DNA of 64,000 nucleotides, taken from contig NZ_RCHC01000003.1 in NCBI RefSeq assembly GCF_003664645.1, positions 186,001 through 250,000 of the forward strand, in the 5' to 3' direction. Origin of the DNA: Acinetobacter chengduensis. GTDB lineage: Bacteria; Pseudomonadota; Gammaproteobacteria; Pseudomonadales; Moraxellaceae. The notes under the pieces are model-generated. The model worked only from the letters and a program-made list of their open reading frames with translations, did not search any database and was not told where the DNA came from. This document shows, one piece after another, positions 49,324 to 58,524 of the stretch (its first letter is position 1; every line of letters begins with the position of its first letter). Made by a program: the position numbers and the translations under genes.

Positions 49324-50085
49324 TTAGCTAACTTTCAAAGTTCGTGCTTGCACTTTACTGCATTCATCCAACGCTAATTCATAATAGGCCAATCCATCTT
49401 TAACAGCATTTAAAGCTTGTTGTTGCAATTCAGGCTTATCATCACAAATACGCTTAATCAGCTCCATCGCTTCATACGGATGCAAATCATCATAATGTGC
49501 ATGGGCACGTAACCAAGCTATGCTACGTTTATTAATATTCACTTCTGGATGATCTGTATAAGCATTGATTCCAGCATACACTTTACTGCTCCAATCACCT
49601 GTGGCCCACTCAATCGCTAGATTGGTCGCCGCAAGACTTTCGACCAAGCTACCACGCGTATTAATATTCCACAAAAAGTGATTCACTGCATTCATAGCAG
49701 CGGTAGGTCGTACCTGATCCAACTCTTCTACAGTGATACCAAAACCGCCCGCCCAATCGCGATACCAGTTCAGATGACGCTCTTCAACTTTAATGTTTTG
49801 AATGAGCCAATCACGTGCTTCTGTTACACCCGCTTCTGAAAAGTTTATCGCTTTAGACAAACCTAAACCCATATAAGATGGAAAATGCGCCACCAATGGA
49901 TAAAATTGTAATAAAGCAAAACGGAAACTTTCGAGTGTTAATTGCCCACTGGCCATATCGTTAAAAAATGGGTGATCACTAATTCTATTTTTATACGGAA
50001 TCAATTCATCCCAGAATTGTTGAGACCACGTGTTATGCGGTGTAATTTCTAGTTGGTTTTCGTAACCACGCACGACTGAAGTCAT
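49324..50085 (-). CDS. Heme-oxygenase-fold diiron oxidase, UndA/TenA-like
   Basis: 253 residues (ATG 50085, MTSVVRG; a longer in-frame start at 50133 is less likely). All-helical TenA/HO fold. Probable iron ligands are visible as E101 and H104 (in VEERHLNW), E159 (in AIEWATGDW), and H195, D199 and H202 (in RAHAHYDDLHPYEA). Spacing and context match what I remember of Pseudomonas UndA, which turns medium-chain fatty acids into 1-alkenes, but other members of the superfamily carry out different oxidations, and databases often label them TenA family. Activity is therefore uncertain. No thiamine gene is near, arguing against a TenA thiaminase. Confidence 0.75.
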   Translation of the reverse strand: MTSVVRGYENQLEITPHNTWSQQFWDELIPYKNRISDHPFFNDMASGQLTLESFRFALLQFYPLVAHFPSYMGLGLSKAINFSEAGVTEARDWLIQNIKVEERHLNWYRDWAGGFGITVEELDQVRPTAAMNAVNHFLWNINTRGSLVESLAATNLAIEWATGDWSSKVYAGINAYTDHPEVNINKRSIAWLRAHAHYDDLHPYEAMELIKRICDDKPELQQQALNAVKDGLAYYELALDECSKVQARTLKVS

Positions 50086-50413
50086 ATCCCTGCCCTCATT
50101 TGATTTCTTGTTTGCGGATCTGTTTTTGATCATAATGCAAACACTAGATTAAACAAGGACATTTTTCGCTATTTTCTACCATTTGTCGCTATTTCGACCC
50201 ACCTAATTAGCCTCATTTTCCATTTCAATGGCTTTCTATTAAGTAATTCACACTAATTTAGTATGTTATGGTTTGTTTTGCTATTTTTTGCGCTTGTTAA
50301 CACAAGAAGCTTTATGTTAATACTAAGCATAAGTAATACATAAAGATAAGAAGGAGGTACGGAGCAGTACCCCGTACCTACAAATAAAATTAGGGTAAAT
50401 TTGGCAGTATCCA
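50086..50413. other. Divergent intergenic region UndA-like / GGDEF
   Basis: 328 bp. It contains an inverted repeat GGTACGG (50356-50362) / CCGTACC (50372-50378) just upstream of the diguanylate cyclase, and a small TGTTAACA palindrome around 50296. I do not see a GEMM-type c-di-GMP riboswitch. Confidence 0.55.
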
Positions 50414-51631
50414 ATGAAACTATATGGGTCAAAGCTTTTAAGTCGCGATAAAATTGAGGCCATTATTTCCAATGGGCTTAATTACGTACACTTTTCATCT
50501 AACCTAGAACAAGCTTACAGACAGCAATATCGTGTTGAAGCCGCTTATGAGTTTCGTTACCGCGCACCGATCATCTTCTTTTTATATGCTTTCCTCAGCT
50601 ATGGTATCTATCAGACCATTCAAAGTGACACAATTGTGTTTCGGTGGTTCTCACTCTATTCATGGGTGGGCATCATTGTGCTTTTTGCATGGATCCTGTC
50701 TTTTTTTAAATGTTTAAACCGTTATTTTGACCTGTATACGGGCTTTGGCTGTATGGGTGCGGTGGCTATTTCTTTTATGACCGTCACCATTATTGGCCAT
50801 GGTAACGATAATTCACTATTACATGCAGCCATGATGTATGCCGTTGTGATTATCTATGGCTTTGTCGGGCTTCGCTTTTATACTGCACTCATTGCAGGTT
50901 GGGTGGGTGGTCTGATTGGAATTGCTTGTACACATCTCTTAAACTACGACATTGACTGGACCTTCTTACACCGTACTTATACGTTTAGCAGTTTTTTGGG
51001 CATGTCTTTGGCATACGCCATTGACCGTCAGCACCGCGAAAACTATCTGCAAAACTGTATTATCGAGATCAACAAATTGGAAATGGATGAGCAAGCCAAA
51101 CAGCTTGAGCATCTTTCGCAAATTGACTCTCTTACTGGATTAGCCAACCGTCGGCACCTATCGGTCATTTTAGATCAGCAATGGCGCTATGCTATACGTC
51201 ATCAAACCCCTATTAGCATCCTCATGGTCGACATAGATTGCTTTAAAAACTATAACGATCACTTGGGTCATATTGCTGGCGATGAATGCCTACAAATTAT
51301 TGCTAGAGAGTTAGATAATTTAAGTTCTCGAAGTAATGATTTGGCTGCGCGTTATGGTGGAGAGGAATTTTTACTTTTATTTCCTATGTTTGATGAAAAA
51401 CAAGTGGAAGCCCTCGCGCGTATTTTAATTCAACGGATTCATAAACTCGGATTGCCACATCCAGCCAGCCCAATTTCGAGCTTAGTGACGGTCAGCATTG
51501 GAATTGCCAGTACCATTCCAACTGTAGACCAAGACATGACTGCATTTATTCAACAAGCAGATCAAGCGCTCTACTATGCAAAAACACACGGCCGGAACCA
51601 ATATTTCATTGCGAAAAAAACCGCGGCCTAA
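50414..51631 (+). CDS. Membrane-bound diguanylate cyclase
   Basis: 405 residues: N-terminal region with about six membrane helices (about 50-210), a short helical linker, then a GGDEF domain (SLTGLANRRHL, VDIDCFKNYND, catalytic GGEEF around residue 315-319, SIGIAS, ADQALYYAKTHGRN). An RxxD inhibitory site (RSND) lies five residues before GGEEF, so product feedback inhibition is expected. Synthesises c-di-GMP from two GTP and so links an unknown membrane signal to adhesion or motility. Confidence 0.9.
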   Translation: MKLYGSKLLSRDKIEAIISNGLNYVHFSSNLEQAYRQQYRVEAAYEFRYRAPIIFFLYAFLSYGIYQTIQSDTIVFRWFSLYSWVGIIVLFAWILSFFKCLNRYFDLYTGFGCMGAVAISFMTVTIIGHGNDNSLLHAAMMYAVVIIYGFVGLRFYTALIAGWVGGLIGIACTHLLNYDIDWTFLHRTYTFSSFLGMSLAYAIDRQHRENYLQNCIIEINKLEMDEQAKQLEHLSQIDSLTGLANRRHLSVILDQQWRYAIRHQTPISILMVDIDCFKNYNDHLGHIAGDECLQIIARELDNLSSRSNDLAARYGGEEFLLLFPMFDEKQVEALARILIQRIHKLGLPHPASPISSLVTVSIGIASTIPTVDQDMTAFIQQADQALYYAKTHGRNQYFIAKKTAA

Positions 51632-51954
51632 ACACCAGTTGCGCCTTGCTTTGCATTGTATGCGTGTACCTACGACTACAATGCAAAGTCAATACATACA
51701 AAACAGTTATTCCTTCGCTTCCCTCAGTAAAACTGCTTGGTTTTTCATCCAGCATACAAACGTCTCTACATTTCTCATAAAGCGAGCATGTTGCTCTGTT
51801 TCGAATTTTGTTAAACTTGCGTATTCGGCTTTTTCACAATATAGGTGTGAAGAAGCGAAAGATCGTTGGCGGTGCAAAACACTGAGTAACGGACAAGATA
51901 CGACAAGACGTTTGAGCCAGTGCTCACTTTACAAAGGATGAAGGATTTTTTTTA
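51632..51954. other. Intergenic region upstream of mutS
   Basis: 323 bp. A perfect 12-bp inverted repeat lies at 51649-51688. A frame of about 120 codons overlapping the end of the cyclase gene looks spurious in composition. The mutS RBS (AAGGA) is at its right end. Confidence 0.6.
51649..51688. repeat. 12-bp inverted repeat after the GGDEF gene
   Basis: CTTTGCATTGTA (51649-51660) and TACAATGCAAAG (51677-51688), 16-nt loop with an inner CGT/ACG pair; no T-tract. Confidence 0.7.
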
Positions 51955-54585
51955 ATGACCAGTTCAGAACTTATGGCTGATCTTTCCAGCTTGACCCCAA
52001 TGATGCAACAATACATGGGCGTCAAAATGCAACACCCGCATTCATTAATGTTCTACCGTATGGGTGACTTTTATGAACTGTTCTTTGAAGATGCCCACAA
52101 AGCTGCCAAAATATTAGGTATTACGCTTACACATCGTGGCAAAGCCAATGGTGAGCCTATTCCAATGGCTGGCGTACCCTATCATGCGGCTGAAGGCTAT
52201 TTAGCACGTCTGGTGAAAAAAGGCGAAACGGTTGTTATTTGTGAACAAATTGGTGAGGTAACGGGTAAAGGCCCTGTAGAGCGCGGTGTTGTCCGTATTA
52301 TTACTCCAGGCACACTCACCGACGATGCACTCTTAACTGCACATCAAAGCTCAAATTTAGTGTCTTTATGCATCCATCAAAATCAAATTGGCATTGCACT
52401 GCTTGACCTGAGTGCTGGTATTTTTAAAGTACAGCAACTCGAATTTAATATTGAACAACTTAGCATTGAACTTTCTCGCTTAATGCCAAGCGAAATTATT
52501 ATTGATGAAAATGTCATTGATCAAAATATTATAGAGCAAGCTAAGCGACAACTTGATTGCCCTGTAACCAAGCGTCCAAATGTTGACTTTAACATTAACA
52601 ATGCCCAAAAAACCTTATGCGATCAACTAGGTGTTTCTACACTTTCAGGCTTTGGCATAGATCATTTACCTTTAGCCAAAGCGGCAGCTGCAGCTTTAAT
52701 TCATTATGCAAAAGAAACCCAAAAAACAGCCTTACCACATATTCGCTCAATTCAATTAGAACAAAGCACAGATTTTATCGCGCTTGACCCTGTTACGCGC
52801 CGTAATTTGGAGTTGATTGAACCTCTATTTGAACACGGTACTTCATTATTCCAATTGATTAATGACTGCCAAACAGCAATGGGCGGACGTTTACTTAGCC
52901 GAACCCTGATGCAACCTCTTCGTGATACCGCTTTACTTGATGCCCGCCTCGATGCAACTCAAGTTCTTTTACAAGGCTGTCATGAAGTTCCTACACGTTT
53001 AGTGCTCAAAGAAATTGGCGATATTGAACGTGTACTGAGTCGAGTGGCCTTGGGTAGTGCCCGTCCACGTGATTTGGTGCAATTGCGTCAAGCCTGTGCT
53101 CAAATTCCATATTTGCGCCATGCCTTATTGCCGATTATTGAGCAAAAGCAATCTCAGCTTTTAGTCGAATTAAATACTGAATTAGGTGATTTTCACGGTC
53201 TACATCAACGCCTCATGAGCGCTATTGTGGAAAATCCACCAGTGCTACTTCGTGATGGTAATGTGATAGCTGAGGGTTTTGATGCTGAGCTAGATGAATT
53301 GCGTAAAATTCGTGATCATGCAGGACAGTTTTTAATTGATCTCGAAATTCAAGAACGTGCCAATACAGGCATTGCGACCTTAAAAATTGGTTATAACCGT
53401 GTCAGTGGTTATTACATTGAGCTTACACGTGCTCAAGCAGAACAAGCACCTGATCATTATATTCGCCGACAAACCTTAAAAAATGCTGAGCGCTACATCA
53501 CACCAGAACTAAAATCCTTTGAAGATAAAGTCCTTTCTAGCGAATCTCGTGCATTGGCGCGAGAAAAAATGCTCTTTGAAATGCTATTAGAAGAGCTACG
53601 TCAAGACATTGGACATTTACAGATGATGAGCAGTGCAATTGCTCAAATCGATTTGTTGAGCAACTTCGCTCATCAAGCTCGTTTACGCAATTGGGCACGA
53701 CCAGAGTTTAGCCCAGAAATTGGGGTACAAATTCAGGCTGGTCGCCATCCTGTCGTAGAAGCACTGAGCAAAACAGCGTTCACTCCAAATGATACCAGCC
53801 TTGATTTTAATCATCGTATGGCCATTATTACAGGGCCAAACATGGGCGGTAAATCGACATTTATGCGCCAAACAGCACTGATTGCCTTGCTCGCATATTG
53901 TGGTAGTTTTGTCCCTGCTAAATCAGCAGTATTGGGGCCAATCGACCGCGTGTTTACCCGTATTGGCTCAGCAGATGATTTATCCACTGGCAAATCGACC
54001 TTTATGGTGGAAATGACAGAAACTTCACAGATTTTGCACCACGCGACAAATCAATCATTAGTGCTTATGGATGAAGTAGGCCGTGGTACCAGCACTTATG
54101 ATGGCCTATCTTTAGCATGGGCCTGTGTCAATGATCTAACAAAGCGCATTAAATGCTTATGTTTATTTGCCACGCATTATTTTGAATTGACTGAACTTGG
54201 CAAAGAACCTGCCATTGAAAACTTCCATGTTACCGCCAAGGAATTGAATGGTAATTTAATCTTGCTCCATAAGGTTCAACATGGCCCTGCAAGCCAAAGT
54301 CATGGCTTACAAGTGGCAAAACTCGCTGGCATTCCAAACAGCGTGATTAAAGATGCGCAAAATCGTTTACATATTTTGGAAAAGCAACAGAAACAACAGC
54401 TCAATCAAGCCGTACAAAATGACTTGTTTAGCACTCCTGTAGCAAGCGAAATTATAGAACGTGTGGTCGAAGTTGAAGTGGCATCTCCTGCGCTTGAGAT
54501 TCTCAAAAACTTAGATGTCGATAATCTAAGTCCGCGTGAAGCCTTACAACAATTATATGCTTTGAAGGACCAACTCAAAGCCTAA
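51955..54585 (+). CDS. mutS: DNA mismatch repair protein MutS
   Basis: Recognises mismatches and small loops. N-terminal mismatch-binding domain with [15 protein letters not shown] (Phe-x-Glu type), connector, lever and clamp, then ATPase with Walker [11 protein letters not shown], Walker [16 protein letters not shown] and [12 protein letters not shown]-terminal dimerisation helices. 876 residues is standard. RBS AAGGA before ATG. A strong terminator follows. Confidence 0.97.
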   Translation: MTSSELMADLSSLTPMMQQYMGVKMQHPHSLMFYRMGDFYELFFEDAHKAAKILGITLTHRGKANGEPIPMAGVPYHAAEGYLARLVKKGETVVICEQIGEVTGKGPVERGVVRIITPGTLTDDALLTAHQSSNLVSLCIHQNQIGIALLDLSAGIFKVQQLEFNIEQLSIELSRLMPSEIIIDENVIDQNIIEQAKRQLDCPVTKRPNVDFNINNAQKTLCDQLGVSTLSGFGIDHLPLAKAAAAALIHYAKETQKTALPHIRSIQLEQSTDFIALDPVTRRNLELIEPLFEHGTSLFQLINDCQTAMGGRLLSRTLMQPLRDTALLDARLDATQVLLQGCHEVPTRLVLKEIGDIERVLSRVALGSARPRDLVQLRQACAQIPYLRHALLPIIEQKQSQLLVELNTELGDFHGLHQRLMSAIVENPPVLLRDGNVIAEGFDAELDELRKIRDHAGQFLIDLEIQERANTGIATLKIGYNRVSGYYIELTRAQAEQAPDHYIRRQTLKNAERYITPELKSFEDKVLSSESRALAREKMLFEMLLEELRQDIGHLQMMSSAIAQIDLLSNFAHQARLRNWARPEFSPEIGVQIQAGRHPVVEALSKTAFTPNDTSLDFNHRMAIITGPNMGGKSTFMRQTALIALLAYCGSFVPAKSAVLGPIDRVFTRIGSADDLSTGKSTFMVEMTETSQILHHATNQSLVLMDEVGRGTSTYDGLSLAWACVNDLTKRIKCLCLFATHYFELTELGKEPAIENFHVTAKELNGNLILLHKVQHGPASQSHGLQVAKLAGIPNSVIKDAQNRLHILEKQQKQQLNQAVQNDLFSTPVASEIIERVVEVEVASPALEILKNLDVDNLSPREALQQLYALKDQLKA

Positions 54586-54598
54586 TACAAATGTAACA

Positions 54599-54634
54599 AA
54601 AACCTACGCATCATAGAATGATGCGTAGGTTTTG
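54599..54634 (+). terminator. mutS terminator hairpin
   Basis: 16-bp perfect stem AAAACCTACGCATCAT / ATGATGCGTAGGTTTT with loop AGA; short T-tract. Confidence 0.88.
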
Positions 54635-54680
54635 CAGATGATTCTCATTACAAGCACTTTTCGATCAAATTGTTCAGTTT

Positions 54681-54709
54681 TTATCAAATTTAACAGCCTT
54701 GCATATAAT
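54681..54709 (+). promoter_or_regulatory. fdxA promoter candidate
   Basis: -35 TTATCA (54681-54686), 17-bp spacer, -10 TATAAT (54704-54709), about 90 bp before the fdxA start. Confidence 0.6.
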
Positions 54710-54800
54710 AAATATCAATAAAAGGAATTGTTAGTTGGGGGTATTTTTGCCTAAAATACAGCATTAGTTATTAGAACCATATTTTTAGGTAGCTGTCGCC

Positions 54801-55124
54801 ATGACCTTTGTTGTCACTGAAAACTGTATTAAATGTAAATATCAAGACTGCGTAGAAGTTTGCCCAGTAGACTGTTTCTATGAAGGTCCAAACTTCCTTG
54901 TAATTAATCCAGATGAATGTATTGACTGTGCACTATGCGAACCAGAGTGCCCTGCAAATGCTATTTTCTCTGAAGATGAGCTTCCAGAAGGCCAAGAAGT
55001 CTTCCTTGAGATCAACACTGAGCTTTCACAAAAATGGCCAAATATCACTCAAATTGGTGATCAGCCAGCTGACCGTGAAGAATGGAATGGTAAAACAGAT
55101 AAATTACAATACTTAGAAAAGTAA
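54801..55124 (+). CDS. fdxA: Seven-iron ferredoxin FdxA
   Basis: 107-residue [3Fe-4S][4Fe-4S] ferredoxin. Cysteines at 9, 12, 17, 21, 25 and 40, 43, 46, 50; by family knowledge C9, C17 and C50 hold the 3Fe cluster and C21, C40, C43, C46 the 4Fe cluster. The C-terminal half lacks cysteines, as in Azotobacter FdI-type proteins. In this lineage fdxA usually follows mutS, as here. Own promoter and terminator. Confidence 0.93.
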   Translation: MTFVVTENCIKCKYQDCVEVCPVDCFYEGPNFLVINPDECIDCALCEPECPANAIFSEDELPEGQEVFLEINTELSQKWPNITQIGDQPADREEWNGKTDKLQYLEK

Positions 55125-55143
55125 TCGTCCGTTACCAAGTCAT

Positions 55144-55173
55144 AAAAAAGATCAGCATTTGCTGATCTTTTTT
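55144..55173 (+). terminator. fdxA terminator
   Basis: Perfect stem AAAAAAGATCAGCA / TGCTGATCTTTTTT with very short loop. Confidence 0.93.
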
Positions 55174-55267
55174 ATACCCAATGCACACATTTGATTGCAA
55201 TATTTTCAATTTTTTTCGCTTAATTTGGATTAAAATAATCAGAGTTTATAAATAATTGTTTTCTATA

Positions 55268-55987
55268 ATGAAGAATTTGATAAAGGGACTTATAGGCATT
55301 GTATTTGTCCCTCTCGTTTTTATTGGCTGTACATCTTCCCCTAAAAAAGGACAGATCATTACAGATCCATCAGGAAAACGTATATTCATACCACAAGAGC
55401 GTGTTAGTTTTCAGCGCCCCATTCCTCCTAAAACCGTTCCTTATGCTTATAACAACTGGATTGCAGTTGCAGATCATTTACGTCGCGTACGTGAATATGA
55501 AGTCTTCTTAGAAAAAAATGGCGTGGGCAATATCATTCCTAGCTTTGAACTCATGCGTACTGCACGTGATTGGCAAAAATGTGGTCGCGAGCAATACATG
55601 GTACCAAGCCGTGAGCTGTGGGCCAATCAGGTTCCAACGCTTCGTGTATTTAAGTACTTAATTGCAGCCAACGTACTCACTGACTTTAGCGTGACCTCTG
55701 TCTACCGTGACTTACCCTTAAACCAATGTGCTGGTGGGGCAAGCTCTTCACGCCATCTATATAACTCAGCCATTGATTTCCGTATTGGGCCTGAATATCC
55801 ACAACCTGAAGATTATGCATTTATTGAAAACTCAAAATTCAAATTGTGCCAATTCTGGTCACAACATGGACAAAGCTTAAACATGGGATTGGGCTTATAT
55901 GCATCTGGACAAATTCATATTGATACCCAAGGTTATCGTACTTGGGGGCCTGATTTGAGTAGTCGTAGCTCAATGTGTAATTACTAA
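55268..55987 (+). CDS. Lipoprotein with M15-like peptidase domain
   Basis: 239 residues starting at ATG 55268 (MKNLIKG); signal peptide with lipobox VFIGC. The C-terminal domain has SSRHLYNSAIDFRI (His and Asp zinc ligands, compare SxHxxGxAxD) and QIHIDTQG (last His with Asp), as in M15A-type D,D-carboxypeptidase or murein endopeptidases. The first metal motif has Asn-Ser where the family usually has Gly, so activity needs testing. Likely acts on peptidoglycan in the periplasm. Confidence 0.72.
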   Translation: MKNLIKGLIGIVFVPLVFIGCTSSPKKGQIITDPSGKRIFIPQERVSFQRPIPPKTVPYAYNNWIAVADHLRRVREYEVFLEKNGVGNIIPSFELMRTARDWQKCGREQYMVPSRELWANQVPTLRVFKYLIAANVLTDFSVTSVYRDLPLNQCAGGASSSRHLYNSAIDFRIGPEYPQPEDYAFIENSKFKLCQFWSQHGQSLNMGLGLYASGQIHIDTQGYRTWGPDLSSRSSMCNY

Positions 55988-56006
55988 TAAATGACAATGT
56001 CATGAT

Positions 56007-56033
56007 ATAGCCTCTTCGGAGGCTATTTTTTTG
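56007..56033 (+). terminator. Terminator of M15-like lipoprotein gene
   Basis: Stem ATAGCCTC / GAGGCTAT with TTCG loop, then TTTTTTT. Confidence 0.93.
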
Positions 56034-56120
56034 TGTATATACACAGAGATCCACTTCAAAAAATTGCGCTTCAGCTGGAAAGGTTTAAAATGTCTGTATC
56101 AAAAATAAGGTGCTTAAGTT

Positions 56121-56786
56121 ATGCAACAAATGTGGACAAACATTGATACGTATATCGATTCACATTTAATTCCAGAAGATCCGATTCTGACTCAAACATT
56201 GAAACATACAGAAGAACGTGGCTTTCCAGATCACCTTGCTGTTGCACCCAACCAAGGTATGCTTTTGCAAATGCTCATTCAAATGAACAAGTGCAAACGT
56301 GTGTTAGAGCTTGGAACATTTGCGGCCTATAGCACTATGTGGCTCGCTCGTGCCTTACCCGAAGATGGTTATATTCTGACCATTGAAGGCCGTGATACAC
56401 ATGCTGCTTTAGGTCAAGAAAATATAGATCGTGCTCAATTACCGCAAACAATCGATCTTAAATGTGGTCGCGCAGCAGATATTTTACGTTCTCTGCCAGA
56501 AGATACTGAAGCTTTTGACTTTATTTTTATCGATGCAGATAAACAAAGCTATCCTGAATATTTGGAACTGAGTTTGAACCTTTCACACTCAGGTACAATT
56601 ATTGTTTTAGACAATGTGATTCGTGCAGGTGAAATCTTAAATCCAGAGAATCACAAGCCAAGTATTGAAGGTATTCGGGACATGTTCCGTGCAATGCAAG
56701 ACCATCCGCGTCTATTATCCAGCACAGCTTTACAAACGATTGGCAGTAAAGGCCATGATGGCTTTGCTATCGCAATTGTAAAATAA
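56121..56786 (+). CDS. SAM-dependent O-methyltransferase (catechol-type)
   Basis: 221-residue class I methyltransferase of the family that includes caffeoyl-CoA and SafC-type O-methyltransferases. VLELGTFAAYSTMWLARALP is the SAM-binding motif I, FDFIFIDADKQSYPEYLE contains the metal-binding aspartate pair, and VLDNVIRAGEI follows. Probably methylates a catechol-like hydroxyl with divalent metal; substrate unknown. Confidence 0.85.
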   Translation: MQQMWTNIDTYIDSHLIPEDPILTQTLKHTEERGFPDHLAVAPNQGMLLQMLIQMNKCKRVLELGTFAAYSTMWLARALPEDGYILTIEGRDTHAALGQENIDRAQLPQTIDLKCGRAADILRSLPEDTEAFDFIFIDADKQSYPEYLELSLNLSHSGTIIVLDNVIRAGEILNPENHKPSIEGIRDMFRAMQDHPRLLSSTALQTIGSKGHDGFAIAIVK

Positions 56787-56853
56787 GGTAATTGTATAAA
56801 AAATATTCTTTTGTTTTTATTTAATCAAAAACAATAGTTTACAAATATTAGTC

Positions 56854-56888
56854 ACAAAGTTATCCACAGTAAGTGAGGATAACTTTGT
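56854..56888. terminator. Hairpin between convergent genes, containing a DnaA box
   Basis: Perfect 12-bp inverted repeat ACAAAGTTATCC (56854-56865) / GGATAACTTTGT (56877-56888) with 11-nt loop, followed by a T-rich stretch. TTATCCACA at 56860-56868 equals the consensus DnaA box. Confidence 0.65.
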
Positions 56889-56940
56889 CTATTATTTATA
56901 CCGAAAATTCAATAAATAATTAACCTTAATTAGATCAAGT

Positions 56941-57786
56941 TTACTTTACAACAAGTAAAGGAACTGTTGAGTTACGGAAAATTGTCGTCGTAATACTTCC
57001 CAAAAAGAATTGATGAATTTTACTGTGGCTAAAAGCGCCTAATACAATCAGTTGAATCGCATGTTCTTGCTGATAGGCCAAAATATTTTCCGCTACATCA
57101 CCATATCGATACTCAGTGACCACATCCAGTCCAGCATTTTGCAGATATTGCAACGGCTCATTTAAAATTTCAGGATGATCGCCAACATAGAGCAAATGGC
57201 ATTGTAATAAGCGTAGTAAATCACTCTGCGCAATACGCTTCATAAGATCTACACAAGTTGGAGAATATTCGTATGCAAAGATAAAACGTGTCGGTGGTTT
57301 AAAACTTGAACCTACTGTCATTACAGTACATTTTGCACCGCGGATGAAGTTTTCAACATTACTACCCATCGGTTTATTGCGTTCTGCAGAACGTTCACCT
57401 ACACGACCGATAACAACTATGTCATCACTTCGAAGTTCCTGAAAACTCTGTTCTAAAAAATCGCCTTTCAGCTGAATATGTGCGGGTTGTAAGTCATGCT
57501 GATTATGGATAAGTTCTGAAATGTGCTTCAGCAAGTTATTACTATAATCTTGTGCCAGTTCACTTTGTTTTTGTTCTAGCTCTGCCAGCTCTTTTAAAAG
57601 CATGGCATTACTTTCGAAACCAATCACGCCACTAATTTCGCCCAAGTGGTAACTGGCTGGATAGTAATCCAGTACTTGAAGTAAAACCAGTTCACGCTGT
57701 GTTTGTTTGGCAATCCAAACTGCAGCTTCTGCCAATGCATTAATACATGGCGAAGAGTCTATACAAGCAATAACACGCTTCATCAT
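56941..57786 (-). CDS. Tandem universal stress protein
   Basis: 281 residues made of two UspA-like domains: N-terminal one starting MKRVIACIDSSPCINALAEAA with VIGRVGERSAE, C-terminal one starting about residue 150 with FAYEYSPTCVDLM and ending LIVLGAFSHSKIHQFFLGSIT then STVPLLVVK. The G-2x-G-9x-G(S/T) ATP loop is recognisable in the second domain. UspE-like dual-domain proteins contribute to stress survival. ATG 57786 or 57783. Confidence 0.88.
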   Translation of the reverse strand: MMKRVIACIDSSPCINALAEAAVWIAKQTQRELVLLQVLDYYPASYHLGEISGVIGFESNAMLLKELAELEQKQSELAQDYSNNLLKHISELIHNQHDLQPAHIQLKGDFLEQSFQELRSDDIVVIGRVGERSAERNKPMGSNVENFIRGAKCTVMTVGSSFKPPTRFIFAYEYSPTCVDLMKRIAQSDLLRLLQCHLLYVGDHPEILNEPLQYLQNAGLDVVTEYRYGDVAENILAYQQEHAIQLIVLGAFSHSKIHQFFLGSITTTIFRNSTVPLLVVK

Positions 57787-57906
57787 TAGCCTCTCTTGCT
57801 TTTTTGGGGCTATCTGTTGTTGTTATATTTAAACTATCACAAGTTTTTGCGACTGTGCAGGCTTTTGTGTATGTTTTTCCCAGCTTGCACCCGTCTTTTT
57901 TCGTAT

Positions 57907-58524
57907 TTAATCCCGAAAACGAATAAATTTTGCAGGATTTCCCCCCATAATACTGCGAGCTTCTACATCTTTGGTCACCATGCTGTTCATACCAATTACG
58001 GCTTGTTCATGAATGGTCACTCCATCTTTTATGCCAACATGAGCACCTAGCCATACATCACGTCCTATTTCAATGCCCTGCGAACGTACAGGTTGCTGGT
58101 AAATAGGCTGCTCTAAGTCCATACCATGATCAAACGCATATAAATGACTATAAGCTGCTATACGGACTTGATCATGCAATTTAATTCCTGCTCGGCCCCC
58201 ATCTAAAATACAGTGATGGTTAATCGCGACTTCGTTGCCAATCACCAATGGTCCATGTAAGGTACAATCCGCCGCAATAAACGTATTATCGCCAATTATA
58301 ATTTTACGACCCGGCTCAGCAAAGATATGTGCCAATGGAGAAATAAAACAGTTTTTGCCAATTTCTACTGTTTCCATCGCCATCAGATAGGTTTGATACT
58401 CCTGTTGCCACTGCTCTGCCCATTCGCGGTTTTTGGGTTTTAAGCTCCAATACAACCACGGCATGTAATTTAAACGGTGCTTATGTTGTTCACGGTATTT
58501 GAGTAGAGGGTCTTGCTCAGTCAT
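57907..58524 (-). CDS. Hexapeptide-repeat acyltransferase
   Basis: 205 residues (ATG 58524; an upstream in-frame start at 58539 would extend further into the preceding gene). C-terminal two thirds is a left-handed beta-helix of hexapeptide repeats with LYAFDHGMDL (a likely catalytic His) and the closing signature IGRDVWLGAHVGIKDGVTI ... GGNPAKFIRFRD seen in maltose/colanic-acid-type acetyltransferases. Substrate unknown, perhaps a sugar. Its start overlaps the stop of the YigZ-family gene by 8 bp, so they form an operon. Confidence 0.8.
   Translation of the reverse strand: MTEQDPLLKYREQHKHRLNYMPWLYWSLKPKNREWAEQWQQEYQTYLMAMETVEIGKNCFISPLAHIFAEPGRKIIIGDNTFIAADCTLHGPLVIGNEVAINHHCILDGGRAGIKLHDQVRIAAYSHLYAFDHGMDLEQPIYQQPVRSQGIEIGRDVWLGAHVGIKDGVTIHEQAVIGMNSMVTKDVEARSIMGGNPAKFIRFRD

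Noticed and set aside
50086..50413. c-di-GMP (GEMM) riboswitch before the diguanylate cyclase
   Set aside because: The conserved GEMM core and tetraloop receptor are not visible; only a simple inverted repeat is present.
51576..51941. 121-codon frame overlapping the end of the GGDEF gene and the mutS upstream region
   Set aside because: Random-looking composition, no RBS, begins inside the cyclase gene and includes an inverted repeat.
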